Shown: in pieces, positions 34,501 through 45,600 of the stretch
Layout: every line of letters begins with the position of its first letter
Numbering within the stretch: position 1 is the stretch's first letter
Source of the DNA: Liolophura sinensis
Taxonomy: Eukaryota > Mollusca > Polyplacophora > Chitonida > Chitonidae
Direction: 5' to 3'
DNA length: 64,000 nucleotides
NCBI RefSeq assembly: GCF_032854445.1
Contig: NC_088305.1
Span: 10,481,606-10,545,605, forward strand
The notes under the pieces: model-generated
Database searches by the model: none
What the model saw: the letters and a program-made list of their open reading frames with translations, nothing else
Told to the model about the DNA's origin: nothing
Position numbers and translations under genes: made by a program

Positions 34501-35239
34501 TATTTTACATGTACATTACATTTGACCACTACACGTGTGTACACAGCTTGTCTGTAACTCGTTTACTAGTAGTGTACATGAATTGTTAGGATGATCAGTA
34601 TACAGCTGGTGATAATAACATGAGCAATTGTTGTTGTTGCCCGTTTCGCAGATGAATTCGTTGTAGTATCAGTGGCAGGAGTCGTTGTTGCCTGTGTCAC
34701 AGTTGAATTTGTTATATTATCGGCAGCAGGAGTTTCTGTTGCTTGTGTCGTAGCTGAAGTTGTTGTAGTATCAGTAGCAGGAGTTGTTGTTGTCGGTGTC
34801 ATAGCTGAAGTTGTTGTAGTATCACCATCAGTTGTTGTTGTTGCCTGCGTCGTTGCAGTAATTGTTGCCAGAAGGACTGCAGTAAAGCCGAGAACACAAT
34901 CAGGTATATATCGTCATCGCAGTTAAGTTTTTAATTAGGCTTACGATTTTCATTGCCATACAGAAACATGCCTGTGTGTATTAATTACCAAATGTTTTGT
35001 CAGTTAATCACGTTAATTATTTAATTCAAGTCATTCATTTTAGAAGTCACTATATAATGATATAGGAAAACTATTCTTCTTTAGCCAACATGACATTGAG
35101 TGTTCTGTAATGACATACATGTACATGCCATTCAATAAATTATACTGAACGACAAAGATGGACGTCTAACGTTAAGTGTATCGTCTCACCTATCAAAAGC
35201 AAACCGGTCCATCTTCTGAAAAGCCACATGATGACAAGA
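28569..35239 (-). CDS. Mucin-like Thr-rich secreted protein gene, split and probably broken
   Basis: A small exon at 35239-35190 starts after acceptor TTTCCAG. It has its ATG at 35229 and 13 codons (MWLFRRWTGLLLI), and ends in phase 1 at GTGAGA. Spliced to the acceptor at 34877 it continues VLLATITATTQ, completing a signal peptide. It then enters 17-residue repeats close to ATTQATTTPAADTTTTS (51-bp units), typical of O-glycosylated mucin domains. The array is present at 34876-34613 and resumes at 30066-28790. Between them sits a retroelement remnant. The last open stretch leaves the repeats at about 28790 and ends at 28569 after a nonrepetitive tail. Frame breaks occur near 28940, 29405 and 30045. 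The gene may be a pseudogene, or the reference allele may carry an insertion and sequence errors. Extracellular mucus or matrix is the likely place of action. Confidence 0.65.
28790..30066 (-). repeat. 51-bp coding minisatellite of the mucin-like gene (main block)
   Basis: About 24 units of 45-51 bp, with plus-strand consensus GTTGTTGCCTGTGTCGTAGC, TGAAGTTGTTGTAGTATC and a GCAGCAGGAG-type segment. On minus each unit encodes Thr/Ala/Pro-rich sequence. Variant units carry IAHDTTTTS or PVTDITTNS. The plus-strand Val-rich open frames here are shadows. Confidence 0.92.
30283..30395 (-). repeat. tRNA-like sequence, probably a SINE head (SINE-D)
   Basis: On minus: GGCCTGTTGGTCGAGTGGTC (A box) and, about 60 bases on, GGTTCGAAACCCGC (B box), with a long variable-arm-like segment as in Ser/Leu tRNAs. 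Acceptor-stem pairing is not evident, so I treat it as a SINE head or tRNA pseudogene. Confidence 0.5.
30491..30584. repeat. Perfect 94-bp palindrome without spacer
   Basis: Arms 30491-30537 and 30538-30584 are exact reverse complements, 47 bp each, meeting at TATC|GATA. They are flanked by TCAG and TTAA. No coding potential. Confidence 0.98.
31301..34030 (-). pseudogene. Ty3/Gypsy-type pol polyprotein, truncated and frameshifted
   Basis: The reverse transcriptase part (34030-33540) lacks its start but shows the YVDDILIFS active-site motif and LGLCNYYRRF. After a frameshift the RNase H part (33562-33236) shows the ILYSDASAYSIGYIL motif. Integrase (32618-32140) has the first two acidic residues (HVDILGP, LLSDRGQNF), but the frame breaks at YHPQ. 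In the shifted frame the position of the catalytic Glu reads Val. The integrase C-terminal domain is at 31840-31628, with a lysine-rich tail to 31301. All of it is beyond function. Confidence 0.9.
34030..34612 (-). repeat. LTR-like segment of the retroelement
   Basis: On minus it begins TGTTATTATCACC. It has a TATA box (TATAAATATG, 34280-34271) and AATAAA about 100 bases later (34178-34173), the order of an LTR promoter and poly(A) signal. It is followed directly by mid-RT coding sequence, so the leader, gag and protease have been deleted. Confidence 0.6.
34613..34876 (-). repeat. Mucin 51-bp repeat, proximal block
   Basis: About five Thr-rich units directly after the signal-peptide junction. 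Same unit as at 28790-30066. Confidence 0.9.
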
Positions 35240-35499
35240 CTGGAAACAAAGCATAAGGGAATTTAATGTTTCTGTTATGATTATGGGACTAAGGTTGTTT
35301 TAGACAATGCTATACACCCGGGGTTTCATGTAGTCGGAAGATGATAAGAACTTTTCAGATAGCCAATTTAAAAGAAGACAATGCATATAATTTACTTAAC
35401 TTTTGTACATGTAAAATCAAAGCGAACTTCAGAACAAAGCATTGTTAAAAAATCTAAAATTTCCTGGATTTAGCAGATATTCCTCAGCGAAGACAGACT

Positions 35500-36250
35500 T
35501 CACACCCAGGTTCAGCAAATATACGTCAATAGAAACATGCCGAACACCTGTATTTTAAAGCAGATATTTGTTCCCACAGATAGGCCTAACACCTGGGTGT
35601 AGCAGATACACGTCAGTATAGACAAGGCGAACAACTTCATTTAACAGATATTTGTTCGCACAGATAGGCCTAACCTGGATTTAGCAGATACACGTCATTA
35701 TAGACAAGGCGAACAACTGGATTTAACAGATATTTGTTCGCACAGATAGGCCTAACACCTGGATTTAGCAGATACCCTCAGTATAGACAAGGCGAACAAC
35801 TTGGTTTAACAGATATTTGTTCGCACAGATAGGCCTAACACCTGGATTTAGCAGATACCCTTCAGTATAGACAAGGCAAACAACTGGATTTAACAGATAT
35901 TTGTTCGCACAGATAGGCCTAACACCTGGATTTAGCAGATACACGTCAGTATAGACAAGACGAACAACTGGATTTAACAGATATTTGTTCGCACAGATAG
36001 GCCTAACACCTGGATTTAGCAGATACACGTCAGTATAGACAAGGCGAACAACTGGGTTTAACAGATATTTGTTCGCACAGATAGGCCTAACACCTGGATT
36101 TAGCAGATACACGTCAGTATAGACAAGGCGAACAACTGGATTTAACAGATATTGTTCGCACAGATAGGCCTAACACCTGTATTTACATATACACCTCAGC
36201 ACAAACCGGGCAAAGAACTGGATTTAGCATATAAACGTCAGCAGAGACCA
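35500..36250. repeat. 84-bp tandem repeat, about 8-9 copies
   Basis: The unit contains GGATTTAGCAGATACACGTC, AGTATAGACAAGGCGAACAA, CAGATATTTGTTCGCACAG and ATAGGCCTAACACCT. Within each unit the GGATTTA(G/A)CAGATA motif occurs twice, so it is itself an old 2x duplication. The unit is a multiple of three, so a 28-residue repeat frame stays open on minus (35765-36112). I regard this as fortuitous. It lies upstream of the mucin ATG exon. Confidence 0.93.
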
Positions 36251-36518
36251 TGTCGATCAACCAGGTTTAGCAGATACACATCAACACAGACAGACGGAAC
36301 ACCAACATTTACAAGTACACCTTTTGTGGTGGTCTCCTTTTCCAACACTAACCCTCGGTCATGTGGTAACGATTGATTTCTCTATATCACACACTAAGGC
36401 AGTTAGCTCCGTTTTTAAGAGTTGGGGAAAACATTGCAAATTGAATTACCCCGTCTGTCCCATTCTCATCAACCCGCACCAGAACTGAACGTATAGGTTC
36501 TGATCGTAACATCGACTT

Positions 36519-36583
36519 ACCTGGATGGCTCTGTTGTGGATTTTGTGTGGTTTGAGAAGATCAGGGTATGGAAGTACTACCTC
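36519..36583 (-). other. Candidate 5' UTR exon of the mucin-like gene
   Basis: On minus, TTTGTGTTTCAG precedes 65 bases that end CAACAGAGCCATCCAG and a perfect donor GTAAGT. The next downstream exon on this strand is the mucin signal-peptide exon, which has its own acceptor ten bases before the ATG and so needs an upstream exon. One frame is open but no ATG precedes it. Confidence 0.45.
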
Positions 36584-36839
36584 TGAAACACAAAATGTCT
36601 TATGTCACTTTGAATTGTTCCTTTCGTCTGATATTTTGTTCTCTAAATGTCATGTGAGAATAACGTGGAATACACGATTACACTATTTTGCAGTATACTA
36701 TGGTGCACACATGCATACCTGTAAATATCTAACGTGTGCAACAGAAGCGGGTACTGACTCGTCAAGAATGGAAGCGAGCCGAGACACAATATCCCAACAG
36801 ATTGTTATAAGCACGTGTTTTATTACTTAGTGTTAAGTT

Positions 36840-38550
36840 GCCCTTAGCTAAGTTGCACTCTATATCTTTACAATATATGTTTTCATGGTAGTTAAGGGCA
36901 AATTTAGCTAAGTGAGCCTGATGAAAACTGGCCCCCTGGTGGTTGAACCCACTTCAGCCTGTCCACATGCACGCAAAAATAATATATCTATATTATAAAT
37001 TAAACAAAAAAGAAAACAAAACGTTGATAAGAGTAGGATGTTCTTCTTTAATCATTAGTATGTTGTCAATGGAAACTGACATGATTCTCCATTAGCTTTT
37101 TTCATACACGAAGATAAAAGTATGACGTGGAATTACGTACCAGCTATTCGCCTGAACTTGGACATGCCAACTGGATGAATTGCAGACAATTTACAATAAA
37201 GTAATAACACGTCACAAAGAGTAATAGAATGCGAAATACTGCACGCCTGTCAGCTATTTCAACGATCAGACAAGATTTAATTGATATATCAATGACAGGT
37301 GATATTCATGTTTGTCTGTTTATGGCCTGTTGCTAACGGAAGCTTCATTGAACATTTACAATGAAACTATTAGTACAAAGATTTGTTAAGATATTACCGA
37401 ACCTTGCCTGTCTGTTTATGGTCTGTTGCTAACGGAAACTTCATTGAACATTTATAATAAAACTATTAGAACAAAGATCTGTTAAAATATTACCGAAACC
37501 TTGCCTGAGCTACAAATGTGTTGTAGGTGATCCACTTGTAATTAATTTACCGGCTTTCGCACCACTTATTTTTTGGTTATCATTTATCTGGTATACCTGT
37601 TATTAAGTATTTATTGCGAAAATTTTTCCCAGGTTGTGTCGTATAACATGGGCAATCTTTCGTTGAGATGTAGTGAATTACTCATGTCGCATTCCATAGC
37701 AGAGGAAGCCTAAAGGCAGAACAACTCTTGTGAACATATCAGTTTACGTGCAAACGCGTATTAAAACTGATTAATGTTTGTTTATTTGTTCGGTGTGGAA
37801 CGCCGTGTCCACGAACTGTTCAGTTACATGACGGTGTTTAGAATAAATGTATGAAGGAAGCCATCGGCCTTAGTTCGGCAGGTATCTAACTGTCTTAGGC
37901 CTACAGCTGAAACAGAACTCTATGTACACAATATTAATATTTTTTACGTATATCTTAAATATGTACACGAGTAAGACGCGGACAAAGCACTTTGAACATT
38001 CTGATTGCACAAAATGGAATGAATGGTTATGGCTTAACATGACTGAATGCGGTCACATTTCGGCCATATCCTGGGGAAGGACCAAAAGATACTCCAAGCC
38101 AGCTGCCTAGAATCCCCAACTGTCAGCTTTTGAATACAAATAAACGTGTTTAAACAAAAACGCTAAACAATTTTCTTGGTCATTTTAATTTCCCCCGAAA
38201 CCTTGGTCTGTGTGAGACATCCCCGGTTTAAGACAGGGACTCAAGGTTTTCGAATATCAAAGAATGAAGTTAGTGGAGAGGTAGAAGCGTTGACTGCTCA
38301 ATCGTAAGTATATTATAATCGTGTGCACTTAATATACAGATTTTATTTAAGAACTATTTTACCAGGGAATAATGGCGTTTCTTCCAGATTAAGGGGTAAT
38401 GGCCAATGTCGTTATATGTTTGAAAATAAAAACTATTTAACCGGGGAATAATGGCATTTTCTGCCAAATAAATGACTACTGCATGACCCATGAAAGAACC
38501 TTCGGCGGTTCTATCAAGGAAAGAAAAAACCATAGTACCACACGAGGAAA
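36840..38550. other. No gene seen
   Basis: Unique AT-rich DNA apart from the duplication at 37312-37503 and a second short duplication (AACTATTTxACCxGGGAATAA at 38350 and 38434). Open stretches here have no recognisable motif. Confidence 0.5.
37312..37503. repeat. Tandem duplication of about 95 bp
   Basis: Two copies beginning TGTCTGTTTATGG(C/T)CTGTTGC and containing TTCATTGAACATTTA. Few differences. Confidence 0.85.
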
Positions 38551-38555
38551 TAAAA

Positions 38556-38725
38556 AAATTATTTATTTATTTGATTGGTGTTTTACGCCGAACTCAAGAA
38601 TATTTCACCTATTCGACGGCGGCCAGCATTATAGTGAGAGGAAACCGAGCAGAGCCCGGGGGAAACCCACGACCATCCGCAGGCTGCTGTTAGACCTTCC
38701 AACTTACGGCCGGAGAGGCAGCCAG
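38556..38725 (-). repeat. SINE-A, head-truncated
   Basis: TTTATTTATTTGATTGGTG tail (plus strand) through the body to ACGGCCGGAGAGGCAGCCAG. Confidence 0.85.
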
Positions 38726-38877
38726 CCAGAGTAGAACGTCAGATAAACAGACAGAAATAAAGAAAGACAAAAACAGACCTAGAGAAAGACAGCAATATTA
38801 CCAAAAGAAAGAAGAACGGGGGGAAATTTAAATAAAGAGAAAGAGACAGAAACAAAGAGAGAAAAATAATTTCCACC

Positions 38878-39114
38878 GCTCTTTCATCTAGTGCTGCTAC
38901 ACCGAGACGCCTTACGGAAGGCAAGTAAACCGCCCCGCCCGATCCATTATACTGATACGGGTTAACTAGCCGTTGCAGTATCCACTTCATGCTGAACGTC
39001 AAGCCAGGAAGTTACAACTTCCTCTTTTAAGGTCTTAGGTGTGACTCGACCGAGGATTGACCCAGGATCTACCACTCCCGAAGCGGACGCTCTGCCAACT
39101 GTGCTATCGGGGCC
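38878..39114 (-). repeat. SINE-B, 5' two-thirds
   Basis: On minus it starts GGCCCCGATAGCACAGTTGG with TAGAGCGTCCGCTTCGGGAG and B box GGGTCAATCC. The body AAGACCTTAAAAGAGGAAGT and ACTTCCTGGCTTGACGTTCA is shared with the copy at 58558. A (CA)n run adjoins the head at 39131-39151. Confidence 0.85.
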
Positions 39115-39351
39115 GGTACAGACAGGCAGACACACACACACACACACACACAGAAATAAAGACAAAAATAGAGAAAGAAATACAAATAAAGAAGTAAAGA
39201 AATGAATAAGGAAGGAAAAAGAAACAAAGAAATAGGGAAATTAATTAATTAATTAATTTAAAAAAATAAACAAATAAATAAAGAAACAAAGCAACGAATA
39301 AATAAATAAATATGTTTAAAAGAATGTTGATGAGAAGTGGCATTACCTGTT

Positions 39352-39420
39352 CACTTTAGTTCGACCTGTTTTCCAGACGTTTTGTCATCTGCACTTCAAA
39401 CTGATCTCTCGCTATATAGC
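39352..39420 (-). promoter_or_regulatory. Candidate TATA promoter and first exon (minus)
   Basis: On minus, GCTATATAGCGAGAG (about 39418) is followed about 30 bases later by a short segment ending AAAGTGAACAG and donor GTAATG at 39351. It could be the first noncoding exon of the mucin-like gene (next candidate exon 36583-36519), but the distance is 2.8 kb. Chance cannot be excluded. Confidence 0.3.
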
Positions 39421-40116
39421 AATGTGACAGGGGCAGTCTCATGGACGGCGCAGTCAGATATGCCAGTACTAATCAGTTTCGCAACGACTTCAATCACCAG
39501 CCGATAAAGAGATTAATCTGTAGCTATAGAATGGCAGTACATGTTACCTGAAGGTCTTGGGTTGAACCAATGAACCGATGGAGTTATATTACATTAGTCA
39601 CTATACATACATATAAAGAAATTTATGCTTCATATATTCTTTTGAATTACCATGTTGAGTACAAATTTATATGTGTAATCTAAACATCGACTTCAGTCAG
39701 TCGTACTTTGATTAATTGGCCTATTTGCCAGATAGGAAAATGCAAGCCTGGTCAAGAAAACAACTAGCGTACAGTCGTATACATTGAAGCTTGCAGACCC
39801 CCCATTAAATAGTTTGTTATGTTAACGAATCAACCATATCCATTGTTCACTTGAAACAAGTTCAGGACTCCAGGCTTTTACAGAATTACAAGCGTCACGT
39901 GCACGCACTATATTTAGAGACTTCCCAGAAATTCGATACACCAGCTATAAGAGATAGTGGGGAGTGATGCGCGTTTGTTTATCGTTATTTGTTATTTGTT
40001 TGATTGCTGCTAGGTTGTAGTCACACAGGTTATACTGGTGATTCACTTGAGAGTTTCCACTCTACATAATATACCTTAGCATAATTTTAGGCCCTAGAAT
40101 TGTGCTAGATATTTCT

Positions 40117-40283
40117 TTGTTTTATCTGATTAGTGTTTTACGCTGTACTCAAGAATATTTCACTTATACGACGGCGGCCAGCATAATGGTGTGAGGAAAC
40201 CGGGCACAGCCCTGGGGAGACCCACGACCATCCGTAGGCTGTGGTTAGACCTTCCCACGTATCGCCGGAAAAGAAGCCAGCAC
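40117..40283 (-). repeat. SINE-A, head-truncated
   Basis: Tail-side ATTAGTGTTTTACGCTGTAC through CGACGGCGGCCAGCATAATG to GAAGCCAGCACGAG. Confidence 0.85.
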
Positions 40284-40299
40284 GAGAGTGCCAGATATA

Positions 40300-41400
40300 C
40301 CTCAGCCTCGTGGGTGCGGGGGGTGGGGGTGGGGGGCGGCTATTCTCTGTCTACAAGGAGACCCAAGGCTATGTATTTTCGAGTTATAGTGATAATTCTT
40401 GCCTATTTGTAACAAAGGGAAAGTGTTAGTCGGCCTAAGTCACACAAGTGTTTCAATATCACATAGGCCTAAAAAGCAAATGTTGATGTTACCATTTACT
40501 TTATGTTAGGTAGACAAGATTGTCAAAGAGAATATCTGAATATCCATATGATAAAAAAAATACAAGAAGAAGAAACTAAACAAACAAATACTAAAAACGA
40601 ACTCGGGATTTTTTTCTGGCCAATGACCAAAAGCTTGCCTTCAGTCAGCAGCCTCAGACATATACCCGCCCAGCCTTTCCACTGGTGGAATTATTTCGGA
40701 TCCCAACATATTCATCCAATCAGTGATTATGTTAGATTCATCTTTACACACGATGGTATACAGCATTGTGTGGATATACATTTTTGCCACAGTATCGTGT
40801 ACTTCGATTACACAGTATATACTTTTGGAGAGTAGAAGGCGGAAAACTGCGAACGGTTCAATGAGGGTTGGTCATCGCTGATTGGGTCCACCAACAGTGA
40901 GAGTGAAAGGGAAAATACAAATTCCGTGTCCTCGGTCGGGATTGAACCCTGGCCTCATAATCCTCGTGGTTATTCGATGTCATTATTCTGTTGCATACAT
41001 TCAATAGAGTTTATACTTTCACATCGTGGAGATAGCGTATGGCTGAAATCATCACACAAATGATATATCACTCGCCATATACACTGTCAATAGCCTATCT
41101 AAATGTAGGTTACAGTGAAAAAAGCAAGAGCTTCGCATTTCTTGCTCATTTACTTATTAGCATATTCGTTACCTTGAAACGACTTTTCCGTTGTAGAGCA
41201 GTTTTACCTGTATCGTTGTGGTATGCCGGCGACACCTGTGCTGCTAATGCTGTTGTGGTTGAAAATGCATAAACTGAATACACGTATATTTGTAAACATG
41301 GTTATTTTTTCATGCATATAATTCATCTATACCAATTCAGTGAAATGATATTCCTTAGTTATACGCCGTAACCTACCACTATTTGATGTACACACCATTG
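40300..41400. other. No gene seen
   Basis: A G-rich run (GGGGGTGGGGGTGGGGGG) lies at 40318-40337, and a tRNA-like B-box remnant (GGGATTGAACCC) near 40940. Open stretches lack motifs. Confidence 0.45.
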
Positions 41401-41404
41401 TAGC

Positions 41405-41830
41405 AATGAGAAAGTCCACCGCGCGAACGTCAACGAAATTTAGGCGCCAAAACCGCGTGGTCACCCATTGGTCAGTTTTGGCGCGAATGGAGCTGAAGGA
41501 GCTGCTCAAACCAACTTTACAAGAAGACGTTTTTCGCTTCCCTGTCGCTCATTGGTCCATCACGCGCCTCGCTCGCTCATGGGTTGCGCAGCGCGGACGT
41601 CAACGAAATTCAGACCTCGCTGTGACGTTTGGGCGTGAATGAGCTGAAGGAGCTGCGCTCATTGGTCTGTCACGCGCCTCGCCAGACGTGACGTCACGCA
41701 CCTCGCTCTAAGCGCGCCTTGCGCGTGACGTCACGTGCCTCATTCTGACCGCGGACTCAACGACACACCTGCACTACCCCAACTGCACCACCCCAATGCG
41801 ACACGTTCGGCCTATTCCCTATTACTTGTG
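41405..41830 (+). repeat. GC-rich dispersed repeat (copy 2)
   Basis: Same family as 24955-25200, inverted relative to it. Several internal modules (CATTGGTC, GACGTCAACGAAATT, GAGCTGAAGGAGCTGC, GTGACGTCACG) are repeated two or three times, so this copy has expanded internally. It ends at CGGCCTATTCCCTATTACT. Confidence 0.75.
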
Positions 41831-42600
41831 GTCTTTGTTCTGTTGTGACATATATCTGTTATTCTGATGGTCCAAACGTGCGTAATGCTGATACGAACTA
41901 CTCCAAAAATGTTTGTTGCATACATGGAAACGTATATACAAAGGCACAAACGTCTAATGACATTTTGAAATTTGGGTCATTGGTTTACGTGCCCGCCATG
42001 CATACATGGATGGATTAATCCGGTACTGATTTTCTTTGGGCTTCTTGTGTACTCCATTTCCGCTAAATTATTTTGAACTTTCCAGTGACACTGATCATTC
42101 CTGATGTGTAGCTGCATTATCTTAGTGTGAATCTAATACACATCCAACATCAAATAAAATTTGGTTTAGCGTAAATTTCATTTTTTTACCTGTGGTGCAT
42201 TTTTAATGCTTTTCAGTATATTTTCGATGCAATGGAGCGTGGGAGAGTCAGTTCCAGGTTTCTCCGACAAAGACCGGCTATACATGTACATAAGTAGGAC
42301 ATGCTGTTCTAGTGACAGTCGTAATCATTTTTGTGCTAGTTACCATGGGAACTTGCTGCTTTGAAATCATTTTGTGTAAATGATCTGGGCACGAAAGATC
42401 AGTTTTTGCTGGCGCCACATCTACAATCCTCTTGTATGTGCATTTACATATAGCTTACGGAGGTAATCTTTAATAACGCTATAGTAACACAAAATATTTT
42501 TATACAATTTATATTTATGGGTAACACAATTTCAAAGTACAGAAAAGTCAAAATGACTGCCAACAGAACAATCCTCTGAAAACCGGAAGATAGGCGCATG
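41831..42600. other. No gene seen
   Basis: 3' flank of the right SDR gene. AT-rich, with no clear AATAAA close to the stop on minus. Confidence 0.4.
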
Positions 42601-42608
42601 GAGTGACG

Positions 42609-45600
42609 TCACACACGAAGGGCCCCCTGTGGAGATGGCAATACCCAGGTGTACAAGATCGTGGACAAACTGTCTGGCAGCCAGCCAAGTAGACGCCAAA
42701 AAGTATGAGCGTCCAGACCCACATGGTATCTGTACTGGGGATGTCGTGACGTAACCGCGTGAACGTACGCGTTTACAACTGGTGATGTGTCCGTCGTGGC
42801 CTTAGGGGATGACTTCACTTTTGTTAGCACTGCGGACAAAAACGAAAGATGACAATAACAAATGTTTGTTTTGTTCAACAGGCACACGGACAGCACTTAA
42901 GCAAAATATAGCAACCACGGGCGACTTTCACCAAAACATTTCTTTATTATGGTAAATGAGGCCTTGTACTTAAGAGCTGTACAACAACGTCCTTTACAGA
43001 TACAAACTGCCGTGCTGTCCGAAAGACACTAAAATACGATTTCCTTCCTTGAATACCAACATAGTGAGCAAACTGTGCCAAATTGTTACTTAAATAGATG
43101 TTGTAGAGGAGGGGGTTTCGGACATACTAATCCCCAGATTAAAGTGTGTTTGACATGACGTGTAACAGAGATGCTGATAAATTTGAGCTAGGCACAGATT
43201 AACGTCTGGAAAATGTTTTCTGTTCCCGTCTTCTAACGTACAAGGCATTTATACTGGTAATCTCGTCTCGGTCACCTTTAAATTTAGGTCAAAATTCGAC
43301 TTCAGTCCAACGTGTATTAAATGTTTATTTCTGTAGCCGACATGAAGGAGTTTCAAAAAGTCTTAATAAATATCATGTATGGATTTTGTGAGTTAAATTT
43401 AATACCAATACTGACATTTGAATCTAACATGAGTCAAATACATTTTGATGAAGGTACATGTCAAACCTTTGGAAGCCCATTAGTGTCACGGCGAAAAAAA
43501 TAGGTGTAAAAAAAGTCGAAATTTCGACATTCTATCTCAAACTTCCGATTATATATGGGTTTTCATACAAACCCTATACCCCTCAACCTTAAAAATGAAC
43601 TTAAAAACCGCATCGCCACGATGTAAATAAGGAAACAGATGTAAATAACTCACATTCAGCAAGAAAACCACGTCCGTAAAAAGCTCGTACGTCAGGTGCC
43701 AATCCCTCGAATGACCTTTTTAACCCCTCAACAATAGGCTCCACCTGGCGGATGTTCGTGTCAAACATTCCTGGTTTGATGATATGAACACTAACGCCGT
43801 ACTTGCGAGCTTCAGGCCTTTTTTGGAACAATTCATGTTAGAATTCATTTCACAATATGTTGAAACAAACAGGCTTTGTCAAGTTTTACTGATGAACTGT
43901 CACATGTGACACATACATATCAATGGCTCCGATACCTAAAGCGTGGGCTTGCTATAGCTACCTGGTCATTGACTAATGAGGCACCGTAGTGTACTCGAAG
44001 CCAGCTCTCGCTATTTCCAGTCTGTCTGTAAAGTCATTCAAACGCTAAAGTGAAATATACGTCAGATGAAAGGCCATTGAACATTGCCTAAGAAGGCTAG
44101 TAAATTGCATTAAAACTTTGGATTCTACGATGACGTTTTCTGACCGTGCTGCATGCAATCCATGTCGTCTCGTGTTTCCTCTTAACACTGACTGCCAGAT
44201 TTCATCGTTCGTAATGTATGCAAATTTTGAAAGGATTTGACTCGGTTGGAAAAGTTCTAAAAAAGCAAATCGACCGGCCTTGTCGGGTACCTGGTTAACA
44301 GCGATGGTTTACTGCGAACTCTCCGGTTTCTTTCACCCATAAGAATGCAAGCCGGATGCGGTCGGTCGCGTTTTCTTATTTTCCACCTTATACTTCGTAC
44401 TTTCGTGTTTTCGCCTCACGCTTTTGGACTTTTGTCTCGCAATTTGGTGTTTTTGACCTTCTCTCTTTATCGAGTGACCGCAACCGGCTTCCAGACATAA
44501 GTCTGACCGTCCTCATATATAAGAGTAAACTTCTTGACAACGGAGTCAACATCGAATAAATAGACAAAAAAAATACTTATTTAATGCATGTGCAAAGGGG
44601 GCTGTATACCTTAAACTGTCCGAGAAGATCTCCACGCCGTATTTGGAGATGGTGTACGGGACGAAGAAGGGGACAGTGACGGATCCGTTAGCGCTTGACA
44701 TGTTCACTAGCCTGCCTCTCTCACGCCGTAACAACGGAAGGAACACGCGACTCATCTCTATCACTCCTAGCAGGTTGACGTCCAGCGTTCTGACGTAATC
44801 CTCTCTGGTCATCCACTCAGCTGGGCCTATCTTACCCGCCACACCAGCGTTGTTCACCACCGCCCATAAACCTGCGAGCAAAAAAGATACAGCTTCCTTT
44901 ATATCCGACAGCTTGGTCTAATCCAGTAGCTAAGACACAACACACCAGATTCAAATCCTGCTCTTGACAGAGCAATTGCAGATTCCTCCGTTCTCACAAA
45001 GCTTAGATTCTTCGTGGCGCTTTCTTATTCCATTCACACAAATTCTATATTCGGTTTTGTCGACATTTAGGGAATTTTCTTTTAGGATATGATCGTAGCA
45101 CTGTCACCATCTAAAATAAATTTGCATAATTGAATTCAGGATTACTAGATTTCATCTCGCGTTCATTTGTTAAACGCAGCTGCATGGAGTATATAGTTCT
45201 TTTCAGTGACTTGGATTACAGAAGTAACAGAAACGAAAGAAGGGTATTCTTATTTTCCAAGCTGTTGCATCAGTAGTCCAATGGCACTTTTGCTGAAATT
45301 GATTTTGATTTATTACAACACTTGTGTTCAAATAACGATACATTTCCTTTTGTTTTACAGCATATCTCGCCGACTAGATAGCCTAACGAAATATGCAGGT
45401 GTATTTTATAGTGGCGTAGACAATAATAGAATGGGGCCTCCGTGGCCGAGATGTTAATACGTCAGCGTGGCGCAATGATCAGGAGCCTCTCACCAATGCG
45501 GTCGCTGTAATTTCAAGTCCAGCTCATGCTGGCTTCCTCTCCGGCAGTACGTGGAAAGGTCTGCAGCAAACTGCGCATGGTCGTGGATTTCCCCAGGCTC

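Larger units (their letters stand above)
30067..34612 (-). mobile_element. LTR-retroelement remnant inserted in the mucin array
   Basis: The mucin repeat is interrupted after GCTCA at the right (34613) and resumes with TACACAAC at the left (30066). Read on minus, the inserted DNA starts TGTTA and ends TAACA, the short inverted TG...CA termini typical of LTR ends. Inside are an LTR-like segment (34612-34030), then pol fragments in order reverse transcriptase, RNase H and integrase. Gag and protease are missing, no matching 3' LTR was found, and the SINE-D head and the 94-bp palindrome lie in its distal part. No clear target-site duplication was seen. Confidence 0.65.

Noticed and set aside
35765-36112. 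115-codon open frame with YLLNP repeats on minus
   Set aside because: By-product of an 84-bp (28-codon) noncoding tandem repeat. No start context, signal or flanking exon.
38962-39165. Possible tRNA gene (TAGCACAGTTGGTAGAGC...)
   Set aside because: A and B boxes are present, but the acceptor and T arms do not pair well. The same sequence with the same long 3' body occurs at 58558, so it is a SINE.
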